64,000 nt of DNA from Arion vulgaris (GCA_020796225.1 CM036756.1:56140616-56204615), one strand, 5' to 3'; counted from the stretch's first letter, positions 42,536 through 53,862 are shown. Program-made: numbers and translations. The notes: generated by a model not told the origin, from the letters alone.

Positions 42536-43054
42536 ATTAGTTTTTCCACCTAAGGACTAGACACTTTATTAAATGTTACTGTTTTGCCTCTATTGTTGTC
42601 ATAATACCCTACATCCATCTTCTCATTGAGCCTCCTCTTCTCCGTTGCCTGTAAGAAGTGAATCGAGATAGTTAAAAGCTGTCCAATCTCGCCAATGACT
42701 AACATCAGATAACGCTACATCACATATCTTCGCTGAACTGCTTTGTTCAAAGAAACGGATTCTTTTGTCTCCTCGTGGTTCAAGCACGAACTATTCTTAG
42801 TGAGTAAAGTGAAGAAATAATAGATGGACTTTAGGTTATGACCATACCATGTTAAGATTCTATGTTGGGAAATATTGTAAATTATCAATGAAATAGTTTG
42901 GGCTTTAGGTTATGACCCATACCATGTTAAGACTTTCTATTGTTAGAGGAGAAATATTTTGGTGACAATTATCCACAAATGAAATAGGTCAGCGTGACAA
43001 CTATGTAGCTCAGATTTGAACTAGTCCAAAATCTGTGTCTAAAAAAGGACTGAT
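42536..43054. other. No gene; short tandem duplication
   Basis: TTTAGGTTATGACC and CATACCATGTTAAGA occur at about 42830 and 42903 in two diverged copies of roughly 72-75 bp. Otherwise featureless. Confidence 0.5.
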
Positions 43055-43300
43055 TTCATTGCACCGTGTTATCCTATATGGCTCCCTGCCTCTCGTTAGA
43101 AATGGTACGACATTTGTCGAAAGTGTTACTCAAAACACGGACTCTTAGCTCCAGAAATAATTTGAGGGTTCTCTGTAAAAAATGCATTTGTGAATGGAAA
43201 AAAACCGTCCGGATTCGAACCCATAACTTTCAGAACGCAAGATAAACGTCTTAACCATTTTACCACAGACAGAGACCACGAACAGGCAGGGTGACTACAC
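43055..43300 (-). mobile_element. SINE-D copy
   Basis: The B box in reverse is GGGTTCGAATCCGGACGG, the head GTGGTAAAATGGTTAAGACG, and the tail GCCATATAGGATAACACGGT. This copy has a longer middle than 34845-35015. Confidence 0.82.
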
Positions 43301-43424
43301 TTTAGTCTTAGTAAATACAGACGGTCGATTGTATCACCCAAAGGTCTGCAGCTTAAGTAATGAATATCATGCTCTGTTACTGGCATGTCAGCATCTGCAG
43401 ATAAGCATCGAATAGTGCATCTTG

Positions 43425-44305
43425 TATCAACATTCATTGTATCACTTGCATCTTGTATCAACTATTGCATCTTGTATCAACTATTGCATCTTGTATCAAC
43501 TATTGCATCTTGTATCACTATCATCTTGTATCAACTATTCATCTTGTATCAACTATTACATCTTGTATCTCACTAGTCATCTTGTATCAACTATTCATCT
43601 TGTATCAACTATTCATCTTGTATCACTATTACATCTTGTATCAACTATTACATCTTGTATCAACTATTACATCTTGATTACAACATCTTGTATCCTATCA
43701 TCTTGTATCAATCTGATTACATCTTGTATCAACTATTACATCTTGTATCAACTATTACATCTTGTATCAACTATTACATCTTGTATCAACTATTACATCT
43801 TGTATCAACTATTGCATCTTGTATTCACTAGTGCATCTTGTATCAACTATTACATCTTGTATCAACTATTGCATCTTGTATCAACTATTGCATCTTGTAT
43901 TACTAGTGCATCTTGTATCAACATAATTGATCCACATCTTTATCACTTCACGCATGTCATCTTGTATAACTATTACATTTTTGACTAAATCTGTATCACT
44001 AGTACATCTTGTATCAACTATTACATCTTGTATCAACTATTACATCTTGTATCAACTATTACATCTTGTATTCACTAGTACATCTTGTATCAACTATTAC
44101 ATCTTGTATCAACTATTACATCTTGTATTCACTAGTACATCTTGTATCAACTATTACATCTTGTATCAACTATTGCATCTTGTATTCACTAGTGCATCTT
44201 GTATCAACTATTACATCTTGTATCAACTATTGCATCTTGTATTCACTAGTGCATCTTGTATCAACTATTACATCTTGTATCAACTATTACATCTTGTATC
44301 CACTA
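43425..44305. repeat. Minisatellite, 19 bp unit, with a 57-bp higher-order period
   Basis: The base unit is CATCTTGTATCAACTATTA. In the right half, a variant ending TTCACTAG(T) recurs every third unit, giving a higher-order repeat. The array resumes at 44557-44610 after a SINE. The segment 43925-43998 is blended with SINE sequence (see findings). Confidence 0.95.
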
Positions 44306-44556
44306 TTGCGCCCGAGTGGTTACCGGGGCCCAAATTTGGGATGTAAAGAATAGACCCACTTTTACCTGCCACGCATGTCGTAAGAGGCGACTTAGGAGGT
44401 TTGACTGAAATCGGATGCATGTGTCCTAAACGTGCAAAAGTCTATGTACTTAGGGGCCTACCAAACCAATGTGCAACGTATACACTTCTTGGCAAAGATC
44501 AAACATATCACAAAGAGTAATTAAATTTGGTCATAAAGAACGAACGCGAAGAAGAA
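44306..44556 (+). mobile_element. SINE-C2 copy inserted in the 19-bp array
   Basis: SINE-C2 starts GCCCGAGTGGTTACCGGGGC, keeps CCACGCATGTCGTAAGAGGC of SINE-C, then has GGGGCCTACCAAACCAATGT, and ends CGCGAAGAAGAA. GTATCCACTA at 44296-44305 and 44557-44566 flanks it as an exact 10-base duplication. It lies in repeat DNA, so part of that match could be array sequence. Confidence 0.88.
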
Positions 44557-44610
44557 GTATCCACTACTGAATCTTGTATCCATTATTACAACTTGTATCC
44601 ACTATTTCCT

Positions 44611-45540
44611 TGATTGCTTCTGGAAATATCCATTATCTGAGTGTCTTTAGTCCAATGATTTTCGTTGCTATGTATTGCTCTGACAGCAAATGTTACTGTA
44701 AGTCAAGACACGGTAAGATTAACTCTAAAGACAGCAAATGCGTTCTAATCGAGGCGTCGCAGGGCTTAGTCAAGATCATGACTCCAATGATGACATTAAT
44801 GTTATACTAGCCAAGGTGTTGCAGGACTGACTCTAGTCAAGACATCATAAGACTGACTCCAGTCATGACATCAATTGTTATCCTATCCAAGGTGTTGCAG
44901 GAGTGATTCTAGTCAATGCGTTAAATACAAGTCAAAAATATCGTATGATTGACAGTAGTGAAGATCGAATTTGTATTACTCTTTAACCCATCATTAGTCT
45001 ACGAAACCGTGGCTATTTTATTATTTGAAGTTGATTTTGAGTAGAGATTGAGTGTGTGTTATGTGTGAGTTGAGTAGAGATTGAGTGTGTTATGTGTGAG
45101 TTTGAGTAGTAGGTAAAAAAGGGGACAGTGTAGTTAGTTGTATCTGAACACATACTTAAATTCTCACGGTAAGAACTCTGATAAACTTATCTCTCTTTAT
45201 TCTTGTTAAAGTTCTTTAGTACACCACGTTAACACTTTCATAGCGGGAATGAATGGAATCATGCATCTTACGTCAACTTCAAATTGTGACCACAAGCCGT
45301 GTTCGCGACATTTACTATATTTAAGAGTTTCTAGCGATTCCTTAGACATATATTATGTGAAAAACACCCCCAAATGAAGTAGGAAGATAAGTTTGGCAAC
45401 CGAATAGTACAGATTTGGACTGATCCAAATTCTAGACATGGACATTCTATTATTTCTTATCTTAAGTAGATTTGCTGAAAATAATATTTTGACTTAATAT
45501 TGTTATTTTGTATTTTTATCTATTATTTTTCTTCTTCAAG
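44611..45540. other. Intron sequence; short degenerate repeats
   Basis: At 44755-44925, about three diverged copies of a unit containing AAGGTGTTGCAGGA and TCTAGTCAA. At 45035-45115, GAGATTGAGTGTGTTATGTG in about two copies. The last 30 bases before the exon form a pyrimidine tract ending TTCTTCTTCAAG. Confidence 0.6.
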
Positions 45541-46250
45541 GAACTAAGCGGAGGACATTCAAGAGATTTCGGAAGATATCCGGTGTAGGTTCAAACCACG
45601 AGCTAGCAGAACCAGCCACTGTGATGCCGGAAGGTGATCTTGCCCTTACTGGGGAACCACCGCCTGGAACGAAGCACAAACATCGAATGAAGCTCTGGGA
45701 TAGTTTCCTTCAAAAAACAAGGAAAATAAGAGTACGTGGGAAGGATAAAAGTCCGAATGATAATTCTAAGTTAGAGAAACGAGCTAGAAGTCATCCGAAT
45801 ATATCGTCTGTGAGTTCTGATCTCTCCAGCCCTGTAAGCTCTGAGAAGACTTTTGCTTTGGTGAACTCCGAGTTAAGATTAGAACCAGTTGGGGGTGATA
45901 CAGCAGATTCAAGAAGGGATAAGTTTCGCCAACAGAGAGACATTACCTACACTCGAAGCTCATTCAGCCTGAATGGCTCAGCATCTGACCCTTCCGTGGC
46001 TACACCCGACAAGATCATCTCTCGTGTCAGTTTTCGTCAGAGCGATGTTACATGTGATGATGGATACCGCAGTTCTCGTGACCAATCCACGTCTGCAACT
46101 GAAACAACAACGCCTAAGTCTCATAAGTCGTTGTCCAAATACGGCAGCATCGACAAAAGTAGTTTAGATTCTGGAGACGATAAGTTGGATACTGATGAAG
46201 AAGAAGGTGAAGTGGATGATGTACTGGTCATTGAGAATAACTCCTTACAG
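45541..46250 (+). CDS. Coding exon, disordered Ser-rich N-terminal region of an unrecognised protein
   Basis: Acceptor TTCTTCTTCAAG ends at 45540 and donor CAG/GTAAGT begins at 46251. The exon is 710 bases, phase 1 in and phase 0 out, and open throughout. The protein runs from a basic start (TKRRTFKRFRKISG), through MKLWDSFLQKTRKIRVRGKD, RARSHPNISSVSSDLSSP and SFSLNGSASDPSVATPD, to an acidic end (LDTDEEEGEVDDVLVIENNS). There is no transmembrane segment or known domain, and many Ser/Thr sites. Translation would continue in an exon outside the window. The W-D-S-F-L-Q-K-T-R stretch with Ser-Pro tracts loosely recalls N termini of MCTP-type C2 proteins, but I would not name it on that basis. Confidence 0.8.
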
Positions 46251-46374
46251 GTAAGTTAACATATTTATAACACCTTGATTAATTCTTGTACTTCTCCTGT
46301 TTGTGTTCGTATATGTCATCTGATTGGTACACCTGCCTTCTTCAAAACATTTCCTCTTTGCTTTTTTCAGCTTC

Positions 46375-46750
46375 CCTTAAATGTCTCCGAAAATTATTAA
46401 AAGTAAAATGGAGTGATTTCGTTTCGAACAACACAGTGAGAGATAGAACACACCAACAACCCATATCAAATATTATAAGGAATCGAAGGTGGAAATATTT
46501 AAGTCATGTTTTTAGATCAGACGAAAAGAGACTAAATCGACAAGTCCTTATGTGGTCACCAGTTGGGAAAAGAAAACGTGGAAGACCTAAGACCACTCTA
46601 CGAAGAATAATACTTCAGGAAAGTAAAATATTGGGATGTAAAATCATACAAGATCTCCAACTGCTAGCAACGACCGCATCACATGGAGCTCTAAAACATA
46701 TGCTCTATGTGCGGCATTTGATACGAAGGGAACAAACTAACTAAACTAAC
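46375..46750 (+). mobile_element. LINE RT C-terminal fragment, well preserved
   Basis: One open frame reads KWSDFVSNNTVRDRTHQQPI, RNRRWKYLSHVFRSDEKRLN, RQVLMWSPVGKRKRGRPKTT and ends LIRREQTN. It is the 'GHV.R ... GKRKRGRPKTT' tail. It lies 125 bases past the exon donor, in the intron. Confidence 0.9.
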
Positions 46751-46814
46751 TTAAATGTGTGCATCTTCCTATTTTGATATATAATGCCTTGATTTTTTTA
46801 CACTTCATTTTTCT

Positions 46815-48240
46815 TCATGATTTTACTTCTAATCTTGTACATCTACTATTTATTTTATCTACTAATATTGTACATCTACTATTTATTTTATCTACTAATC
46901 TTGTACATCTACTATTTATTTTATCTACTAATCTTGTACATCTACTATTTATTTTATCTACTAATCTTGTACATCTACTATTTATTTTATCTACTAATCT
47001 TGTACATCTACTATTTATTTTATCTACTAATCTTGTACATCTACTATTTATTTTATCTACTAATCTTGTACATCTACTATTTATTTTATCTACTAATCTT
47101 GTACATCTACTATTTATTTTATCTACTAATCTTGTACATCTACTATTTATTTTATCTACTAATCTTGTACATCTACTATTTATTTCATATACTAATCTTG
47201 TTCATCTACTATTTATTTTATCTACTAATCTTGTACATCTACTATTTATTTTATCTACTAATCTTGTACATCTACTATTTATTTTATCTACTAATCTTGT
47301 ACATATACTATTTATTTTATCTACTAATCTTGTACATCTACTATTTATTTTATCTACTAATCTTGTACATCTACTATTTATTTTATCTACTAATCTTGTA
47401 CATCTACTATTTATTTTATCTACTAATCTTGTACATCTACTATTTATTTTATCTACTAATCTTGTACATCTACTATTTATTTTATCTACTAATCTTGTAC
47501 ATCTACTATTTATTTTATCTACTAATCTTGTACATCTACTATTTATTTTATCTACTAATCTTGTACATCTACTATTTATTTTATCTACTAATCTTGTACA
47601 TCTACTATTTATTTTATCTACTAATCTTGTACATCTACTATTTATTTTATCTACTAATCTTGTACATCTACTATTTATTTTATCTACTAATCTTGTACAT
47701 CTACTATTTATTTTATCTACTAATATTGTTCATCTACTATTTATTTTATCTACTAATCTTGTACATCTACTATTTGATTTATCTACTAATCTTGTTCATC
47801 TACTATTTATTTTATCTATTAATCTTGTACATCTACTATTTATTTTATCTACTAATCTTGTACATCTACTATTTATTTTATCTACTAATCTTGTACATCT
47901 ACTATTTATTTTATCTACTAATATTGTACATCTACTATTTATTTTATCTACTAATCTTGCACCTCATTATGTGTGTTTAATATGACTTCTAATCTTGCAC
48001 ATTATGTGTGTGTGTGTTATAATATGACTTCTAATATTGCACATTATGTGTGTGTTAATAATATGACTTCTAATCTTGCACCTCCATATGTGTGTTTGAA
48101 TATGGCTTCGAGTCTTGCATCACCCTATTTGTGTGTATTTGGTGTCTAATCTTGCAATTCACTATTTTTGATGATTTGACATATTCTTTCAACTCACTAT
48201 TGTTGATGATTTTACTTATAAACTTGCTCCTGACTATTGT
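46815..48240. repeat. Minisatellite, 33 bp unit, uniform core and decayed right edge
   Basis: About 34 nearly identical units containing CATCTACTATTTATTTTATC and TACTAATCTTGTA (46830-47960), then older units at 47955-48240 with CTTCTAATCTTGCAC and GTGTGTTT. The left edge (GATTTTACTTCTAATCTTGT) resembles the old right-edge units. Two forward frames are open for about 390-400 codons only because 33 is a multiple of three. Confidence 0.97.
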
Positions 48241-48344
48241 TGATAATTTGTCTATGTTTGTCATCAGTTTTATTTTAAATAGATGGAATCTCAAATCTTT
48301 GTTCAGAATACAACTGTACTGTTATCTCATTTTGTATACTGACT

Positions 48345-48607
48345 CTCGTCCGTGTACTGCCAGGGATCGCAAGGGGGGCAAAGAATAGTAACACTGCGAC
48401 CTACAAGCCATGTCGTAAGAGGGATAAGGTAGGAACCAAGGAAGCTACAGTAGAAAATAAAAAGCGTTGCAGAAATTGGATGTGCTGGCTTCCTTGTAGG
48501 CGCATAACTGGTGCAACGTACAATCACTCTTAGGCTCATATCACATACAAATCACAAAGAGTGGTTTAACAAGTGGTCGATACGGAGCGTTCGAAGAAGA
48601 AGAAGAA
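48345..48607 (+). mobile_element. SINE-C copy
   Basis: CCGTGTACTGCCAGGGATCG, ACCTACAAGCCATGTCGTAA, TGCAACGTACAATCACTCTT, and an end in GTTCGAAGAAGAAGAAG. No clear target duplication. Confidence 0.88.
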
Positions 48608-49069
48608 TCACATAGGGACTCAATGTTAGAATACACGTGTGATGGCTCGTACATTTTATCAATAACCTTAAGATCAACGAAACTAGGAGAGGCTATGCCC
48701 TACATTTAGTTCGATTTAATTTCAGGGATATTGATTGTTCATGAACCCATACACACGCCCATTGAAAGGGGTTTGTTCAGTTGAACATACAAATATAAAA
48801 ACAAGACATGTAACAGCTGCTTGAAATAACAACTGTGACAATAATTAGCTTGTGTTTTCATAATTAAATTGTGAGAGATATTTGTAATCGAACATTGACT
48901 GCTGAGAATGTAAACAATAAAATGTTCATCTGTGAAAATGTGTGTACTGTTAAACAATATTCTCCCAGGTTCCAGGAGGTTTTGGTTAGGACTAACAACT
49001 GAAATCAATAATCAATTTTGTTTTAAAAGCAAGAATGCCCTGGTATCGTCTGCCACAGAGAGCCAGCCA
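48608..49069. other. No gene seen
   Basis: AT-rich sequence. No exon signals that would extend the gene at 45541. Confidence 0.5.
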
Positions 49070-49235
49070 CACAGAAAAAGTATAACTAGTACAGAGCAAG
49101 ACCACGCAAAAGATGGAGCGACGGCATCAAGAACAGTCTTAAGAAAATGAATAACAGCTTACAAAGTGCATTAGAACAAGCACATACAAGATCACTACAC
49201 CCCCTTCCTAACACTTCTATAAAGAAGTAAATGGT
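49070..49235 (+). mobile_element. LINE RT 3' terminal fragment
   Basis: In two frames: ARPRKRWSDGIKNSLKKMNN-like, then LQSALEQAHTRSL and TSIKK. It matches 19830-20035. Confidence 0.75.
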
Positions 49236-49387
49236 GGAAGAGAAGAAGAAGTTTTAAAAACGACTTTGTAACAGAAACTATAATGAAAAAACAACGGGCA
49301 TAGTGATAGGAACACTGAACACTGCAGTACTATGTTTTATTAGTAACACTGACTTGAAAATTAGGAATACATTGTGATCTATGTTAC

Positions 49388-49495
49388 ATTCTTCTTCCAA
49401 TGTTCCATATCGAATACTTGTTAAACCACTCTTTGTGATTAGTATGTGATCTGAGCCTAAGAGTGATTGTACGTTGTGCCAGTTATGCGCCTACA
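49388..49495 (-). mobile_element. SINE-C, 3' half
   Basis: CATTCTTCTTCCAATGTTCC and AAGAGTGATTGTACGTTGTG. It is cut at TGCGCCTACA and joined to a different SINE. Confidence 0.8.
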
Positions 49496-49560
49496 CATAC
49501 TGTGTGTGGTTCGAATCCTGTATTTGGTTATTTTTTTATTTTTTCAGAAGCCCCTAATAC
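49496..49560 (+). mobile_element. SINE-I fragment
   Basis: GTGTGGTTCGAATCCTGTAT is a B-box match. GCCCCTAATACTTGTAGAAT follows. The same pair occurs at 50216-50330. Confidence 0.5.
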
Positions 49561-49640
49561 TTGTAGAATGTATACTTGTCGAATGTATACTTGTAGAATG
49601 TATACTTGTAGAATGTATACTTGTAGAATGTATATTTATT
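49555..49640. repeat. Short tandem repeat, 15 bp unit
   Basis: Five copies of AATGTATACTTGTAG. The first unit continues from the end of the SINE-I sequence, so the repeat grew from the SINE end. Confidence 0.93.
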
Positions 49641-49969
49641 GATCATATTCATTTCTTCATCTGCTTCCTCTATGGTTCTTTAAAAACAACTCCTCATCTT
49701 ACAACAAACTTGAAGCTTCTATGAATGATGTATGCATGTATGTTATATGTGTTGGGTGTATGTAGGCTGTTGTTTTGTCTCAAATATGAAGCACAATAAG
49801 TTTATCGCTTGTGTTCATGCAAACACTGTTCAATCGAATCTGACCTGATTTATCTGTGTTCTACAGTCAAAACGTTTATAAAAGACGCTCCTCATTAAAA
49901 CGATTTTTTTTAATAGCTAGCTGGTTATGTTCTTACAAGCGCTTGTATTGTAGAGCTAGGCAATGGATC

Positions 49970-50215
49970 ATCATCAGGTGCCGTGCTGGCTGCAGTAGGC
50001 GATCATGGATCTCCACAAATGTCTTGTCTCTGATATGTGCTATCATCGCAGATATTGGCACTCTTCTGTGCCATGAAGTCAGGCTATCCACAATTTTCTC
50101 TCTCTATGTCTTCCTCTGTCTCATCTACCCTCGATTTTACCAGTTGTTACAATGTGTTTTAAACCTCATTTTCTCATCACATGCCTTAAAAATGATGACT
50201 GCCTCTTTCTTGTAT
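49970..50215 (-). mobile_element. LINE RT 3' end
   Basis: ATCATCAGGTGCCGTGCTGG, CGATCATGGATCTCCACAA and CATCACATGCCTTAAAAATG match, in reverse, the C-terminal 'GHM ... W.SMIA' region seen at 23400. Confidence 0.65.
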
Positions 50216-50330
50216 TGATGGTAAGCTTTCTCTGCGTCTTGCAATGTGCATGCCGTTAGAAATGAGGGAATGTGGTTCGAATCTTGTGGTTGGTAATTTG
50301 CTTTTCCATTAGCACCTAATACGTGTACAC
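50216..50330 (+). mobile_element. SINE-I copy
   Basis: GGGAATGTGGTTCGAATCTT, GGTAATTTGC and TTAGCACCTAATACGTGTAC parallel 49496-49560. Confidence 0.5.
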
Positions 50331-50579
50331 TGTCCATTCGTTGCTTTCGTTGCTTCTCCTGGAGTGCTTTCAAAAACTCCTTATTCTCATATTAAAGGGA
50401 TTAACAATCATTAATGAATAGAGTAGAAAAAAAGGAGGATTGAAGAGCGCTGTTATTAAACATTGCGTGCAGATGCGGCGTGTGAAGGTTGAATTCGAAA
50501 ATTGCTTAAAACGTGAACACTTGACAGGCCATTTGATCAAATTGTGTGCGTTTCTGCAAACGAGTGCATTTGCATGTTT
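50331..50579. other. No gene seen
   Basis: Unique sequence leading into the tetranucleotide tract. Confidence 0.45.
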
Positions 50580-50721
50580 CATGGTTGGTCGGTCGGTTGG
50601 TAGGTTGGTTGGATGGCTTATTGGCTGGTTGGTTGATTGATTACTTGGTTGGTTGTTTGGTTGGTTGGATGGTTGATTGGCTGGCTGGCTGGCTTATTGG
50701 TTGGTTGATTGGTTGGTTGGT

Positions 50722-50756
<35 letters not shown>

Positions 50757-50850
50757 TTGGTTGGTTGGTTGGTTGATTAGTTGTTTGGTTGATTAATTGC
50801 TTGGTTGGTTGTTTAGTTGGTTGATTGCTTGGTTGGTTGGTTTCTGACTA
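50580..50850. repeat. (GGTT)n/(GGCT)n microsatellite
   Basis: Tetranucleotide repeats with a pure (GGCT)n block at 50721-50755 inside (GGTT)n. The Gly-Trp-Leu-rich frame over it is compositional. Confidence 0.95.
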
Positions 50851-51250
50851 GTTTGCTGACTGGTTGAATGTCTTGTTGGTTCGTTCATAAGTTAGTTTGT
50901 TAACTCATTAGTTATCTGGCTAGGTAACTAGGTTGCTAGTTATTTTACTACTTTGTCTTAACTAGTTAGTCAGTAGTTTATTACTTAGTAGTTACCTAGC
51001 TAGTTAGTTAATTTAATACATAATTAGTTGTAAAGCTACGGTAGTCAATTATCTAGTTTATTAGTCAGTTATCTAGCTAGTTTAGTAATTAGTTAGTCAA
51101 TCTACCTAACTGTCTGACACTCTCTTAATCTGTAACTTTGTCAGCTAGCTAGTTAGTCAATTTAGTTATTTTGTTAGCAAGCTAGTAAGCTAGCTAGTTA
51201 GTTAACTGGCTAGTTCGTTATTTAGTTAGTTAGCAGGTTTGCTACTTATG
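50851..51250. repeat. Degenerate (TAGT)n-type tract
   Basis: TTAGTTAG, CTAGCTAG and GTTAGTTA words at four-base spacing continue the preceding microsatellite but are far more decayed. Confidence 0.8.
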
Positions 51251-51424
51251 GAGCAGTTAGTATTATCGAAGAACATACCATTCCCACACACGTACAACAC
51301 ACAAACACACGTCATTCACAAACAAGTACCACATACAAAGATATACCACACATACAAAAATATCTCAAACAGAGACATGGAAAGAAAGATATAGAAAGAG
51401 CAAGAAATAAAATATGTTCATCTT

Positions 51425-51570
51425 CAAATAGCTTTTCCTGAGCAGAACAATTCCACCAAAACAGGATTTTCTCTCTCTCATAGGCCAGATGATCCGACTC
51501 TGCAGCGTCATGTTCAAACCATCAGTTACATCCTAAATCCATCTTCTCCGTGGTCTTCCTCTTATTATAT
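51425..51570 (-). mobile_element. LINE 3' end (GLNMTAAKTGH family)
   Basis: CTTTTCCTGAGCAGAACAAT, GACTCTGCAGCGTCATGTTC and CATCCTAAATCCATCTTCTC, the reverse of 57755-58005. Confidence 0.75.
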
Positions 51571-52264
51571 TCTCTAAGATAAGTTACCTAGACACAAAAT
51601 ACAAAATAAGTCAGCAATAAGTATTCTCGTCTCATTCCTCCAATTGAAATATAATTGCTACATGTAAGATTGCAAATTCATCATATAAATGTTCTTAGCC
51701 TTCATTATGTTCTGTGTTCTATATATCCTTGACTCGTACCTGTATATTATATACATTTTCCTGAAGGGAAGAAATGAGGCTCATTACTATAAGTATTTAC
51801 ATATAAATTCTCCACCGCATTTCATTTTGTAACACCTGATTAAAAAGGTGAGTAATCCAGCAAGCATTCGTCAATAAATTATGACAACGGGTTTTTTTTT
51901 ACACCATCACGTGACTTTTGTTGATAATTAAATTGTACCCGTTAGTCACGATAAATTCCATTCTAGAAAGTTATATTGTATTTGTTACACATGTTAACAT
52001 GTATTTTCTACAGCCTGTTGACAATGTCATGAATTTACGTTAAGCACGGATTAACGTAAGCGTTTACCTATTGACTAAGACATCAAAGGGTTCGGGGTTC
52101 AATCCCACACTCGAGGTTTCACGCTTGAGGAAAGGAACTTAGTCCTCCTACCTCCTGCACACTAGTAACTAGAAATATGAAGTATGAAATAATCCACTAT
52201 AGAAATATAGAAATAAAATATTCTATTCCAGTATAGAAATAAAAGTATTCCATTTCATAATCTA
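51571..52264. other. No gene seen; possible SINE remnant
   Basis: AT-rich. At 52085-52130, GGGTTCGGGGTTCAATCCCA is a good B-box match and may mark an isolated tRNA-like SINE head, with no family support in this window. Confidence 0.45.
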
Positions 52265-52276
52265 AGGTCTGAAAAG

Positions 52277-52526
52277 TTTTAAAAATTAATTGCATATCCT
52301 TTACAGGACTTTGCGAATCAACCCCAGCTTTTAACGCTGTTTGTGATTTTTCTATGCATTTTTACGTTCAGTAGTTTGCCATTGCTTTCTGAACGAGTGG
52401 TGCAATCGTCCTTTTGTAAAAATCCACGCGAAACAATTTGCAACCAAACTGTCCGCAGCGTGATTCGAACTCAGAACGTCGGGGTTAATAGACCGAGTCA
52501 CTACCCCCTAGGCCACAGACGCCACC
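52277..52526 (-). mobile_element. SINE-B copy, complete with head and target duplication
   Basis: In reverse it begins GGCGTCTGTGGCCTAGGGGG (A box) and CTGAGTTCGAATCACGCTGC (B box), with the body GTTCAGAAAGCAATGGCAAA, and ends GGATATGCAATTAATTT. AGGTCTGAAAAG at 52265-52276 and 52527-52538 is an exact 12-base target duplication. At about 250 bp it is the best reference copy of the family. Confidence 0.95.
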
Positions 52527-52689
52527 AGGTCTGAAAAGGCTACGGAAATATTGTTATTATTATTATTATACCAATACAAAAGAATCAATATGAATATAGT
52601 TTATCATGTTCTCATATCAACACTCCTATTGCTCAATTTGATTTTTTAATACTCATTATCTATATAGCGGAAGACTGCAGTAAAACTAT

Positions 52690-52830
52690 GTAGCAATGGT
52701 GAAACACGTAATAACAAAGTATTACAGTTGTACAAAAACAATAACACAGCAACGCTTCGACCAAAAGGCCTTTATCAAGAAACGATACAACAGGAGTGAT
52801 GAATTTCACAGCACACTACACATAGATTAC
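52690..52830 (+). mobile_element. Penelope-like element 3' end fragment
   Basis: CAACGCTTCGACCAAAAGGC and CTTTATCAAGAAACGATACA, with AAACACGTAATAACAAAGTA upstream, match the region past the GIY-YIG ORF at 5335-5460. Confidence 0.75.
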
Positions 52831-53215
52831 GACAGAAACATCCCAACGATCCTAAATTTAAACTCACAAATTTTAACAAAGCCTATTTGCTTACATTGTT
52901 TACACAAGAAAATGTAATACATATTTCTAATCAAGACATGTTTCATAAATGTTTACAACATGAATATGAACATATTTCTTTTCGTAATGAAAAGTAATGT
53001 TTACTTTTACGTGACAGTTGCAATATTTGCCGTTAGAAAATATAGTATTACTTTTAGATTTACCTTTTGCACCGGGTGCCATGACAAATTATACGTTCTG
53101 TGTGAAAATTAAATGATTATCCGTTGATAATTGGTGATAGTTGGGGAAATACAACATCAATGTAAGCATTTCAATATTGAAACTTTGCTTAGCTGATATA
53201 TTGTCGTGGATGTGA
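52831..53215. other. No gene seen
   Basis: AT-rich unique sequence. Confidence 0.5.
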
Positions 53216-53545
53216 TCAATTTCTCTTTATTTGTGTCTCTCTCTATCTCACTGTATCTGTCTCTCAGTGTCTGTGTCTCTCTCACTGTCTCCGTCTTTCT
53301 CTGTCTTTCTCTGTCTATCTCCCTGTCTCTGTCTGCCTCACTATGTCTCTCGCTGCCTCTCTCTATGGTCGATCCATGTCTCTATCTCTCTCCTTGTCTC
53401 TGACTTTCTGTCTTTCTCTGTCTTGATCTCTCTCTCTTGTCTCTTTCTCTCTCTCTCTCTCTATCTCATTGTCTCGTATCTCTCATCTCTCATTGTCTCG
53501 GTCTCTTTCTATCTCTCACTGTCTCTCTGCCTGCCTCTGTCTCTT
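53216..53545. repeat. (CT)n/(TGTCTC)n low-complexity tract
   Basis: Imperfect TCTCTCTGTCTCTCTC-type sequence. Frames over it are Ser/Leu-rich noise. Confidence 0.92.
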
Positions 53546-53604
53546 TATCTCGCTCTGTATATGTATATCGCTATGCATAGTATCTCTCATATCTCTGCAT
53601 CTCT

Positions 53605-53862
53605 ATGTTCTCTTATTCTGCTATGTCTCTCTTATTCTGCCATGTCTCTCTTATTCTGCTATGGCTCTCTTATTCTGCTATGTCTCTCTTATTCTGCTAT
53701 GTCTCTCTTATTCTGCTATGTCTCTCTTATTCTGCTATGTCTCTCTTATTCTGCTATGTCTCTCTTATTCTGCTATGTCTCTCTTATTCTGCTATGTCTC
53801 TCTTATTCTGCTATGTCTCTCTATTCTATGTCTCTTATTCTGCTGTCTCTCTTATTCTGACT
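53605..53862. repeat. Minisatellite, 19 bp unit
   Basis: About thirteen copies of TGCTATGTCTCTCTTATTC. It follows directly from the CT-rich tract, from which the unit was probably recruited. Confidence 0.95.

Noticed and set aside
43422..44353. Long frames rich in LVSTITSCINYYILYQ-type repeats
   Set aside because: They are the 19-bp minisatellite read in three frames, open at once in all of them.
45541..46250. Naming the exon as an MCTP-family C2 protein
   Set aside because: Only a vague resemblance in a disordered region. No C2 domain or membrane segment is in the window.
46759..47985. A 408-codon open frame (and a 387-codon one in the next frame) that could be read as an 11-residue repeat protein
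   Set aside because: The 33-bp unit is a multiple of three and lacks stops in two frames. The flanking units decay without regard to frame, and nothing suggests selection on protein.
50546..50776. Gly-Trp-Leu-rich small membrane protein
   Set aside because: Translation of a (GGTT)n/(GGCT)n microsatellite.
52441..52526. tRNA gene
   Set aside because: A and B boxes are present, but the sequence is the head of SINE-B, with a conserved non-tRNA body and target duplications. Other tRNA-like heads (28715, 34845, 54000) are rejected for the same reason.
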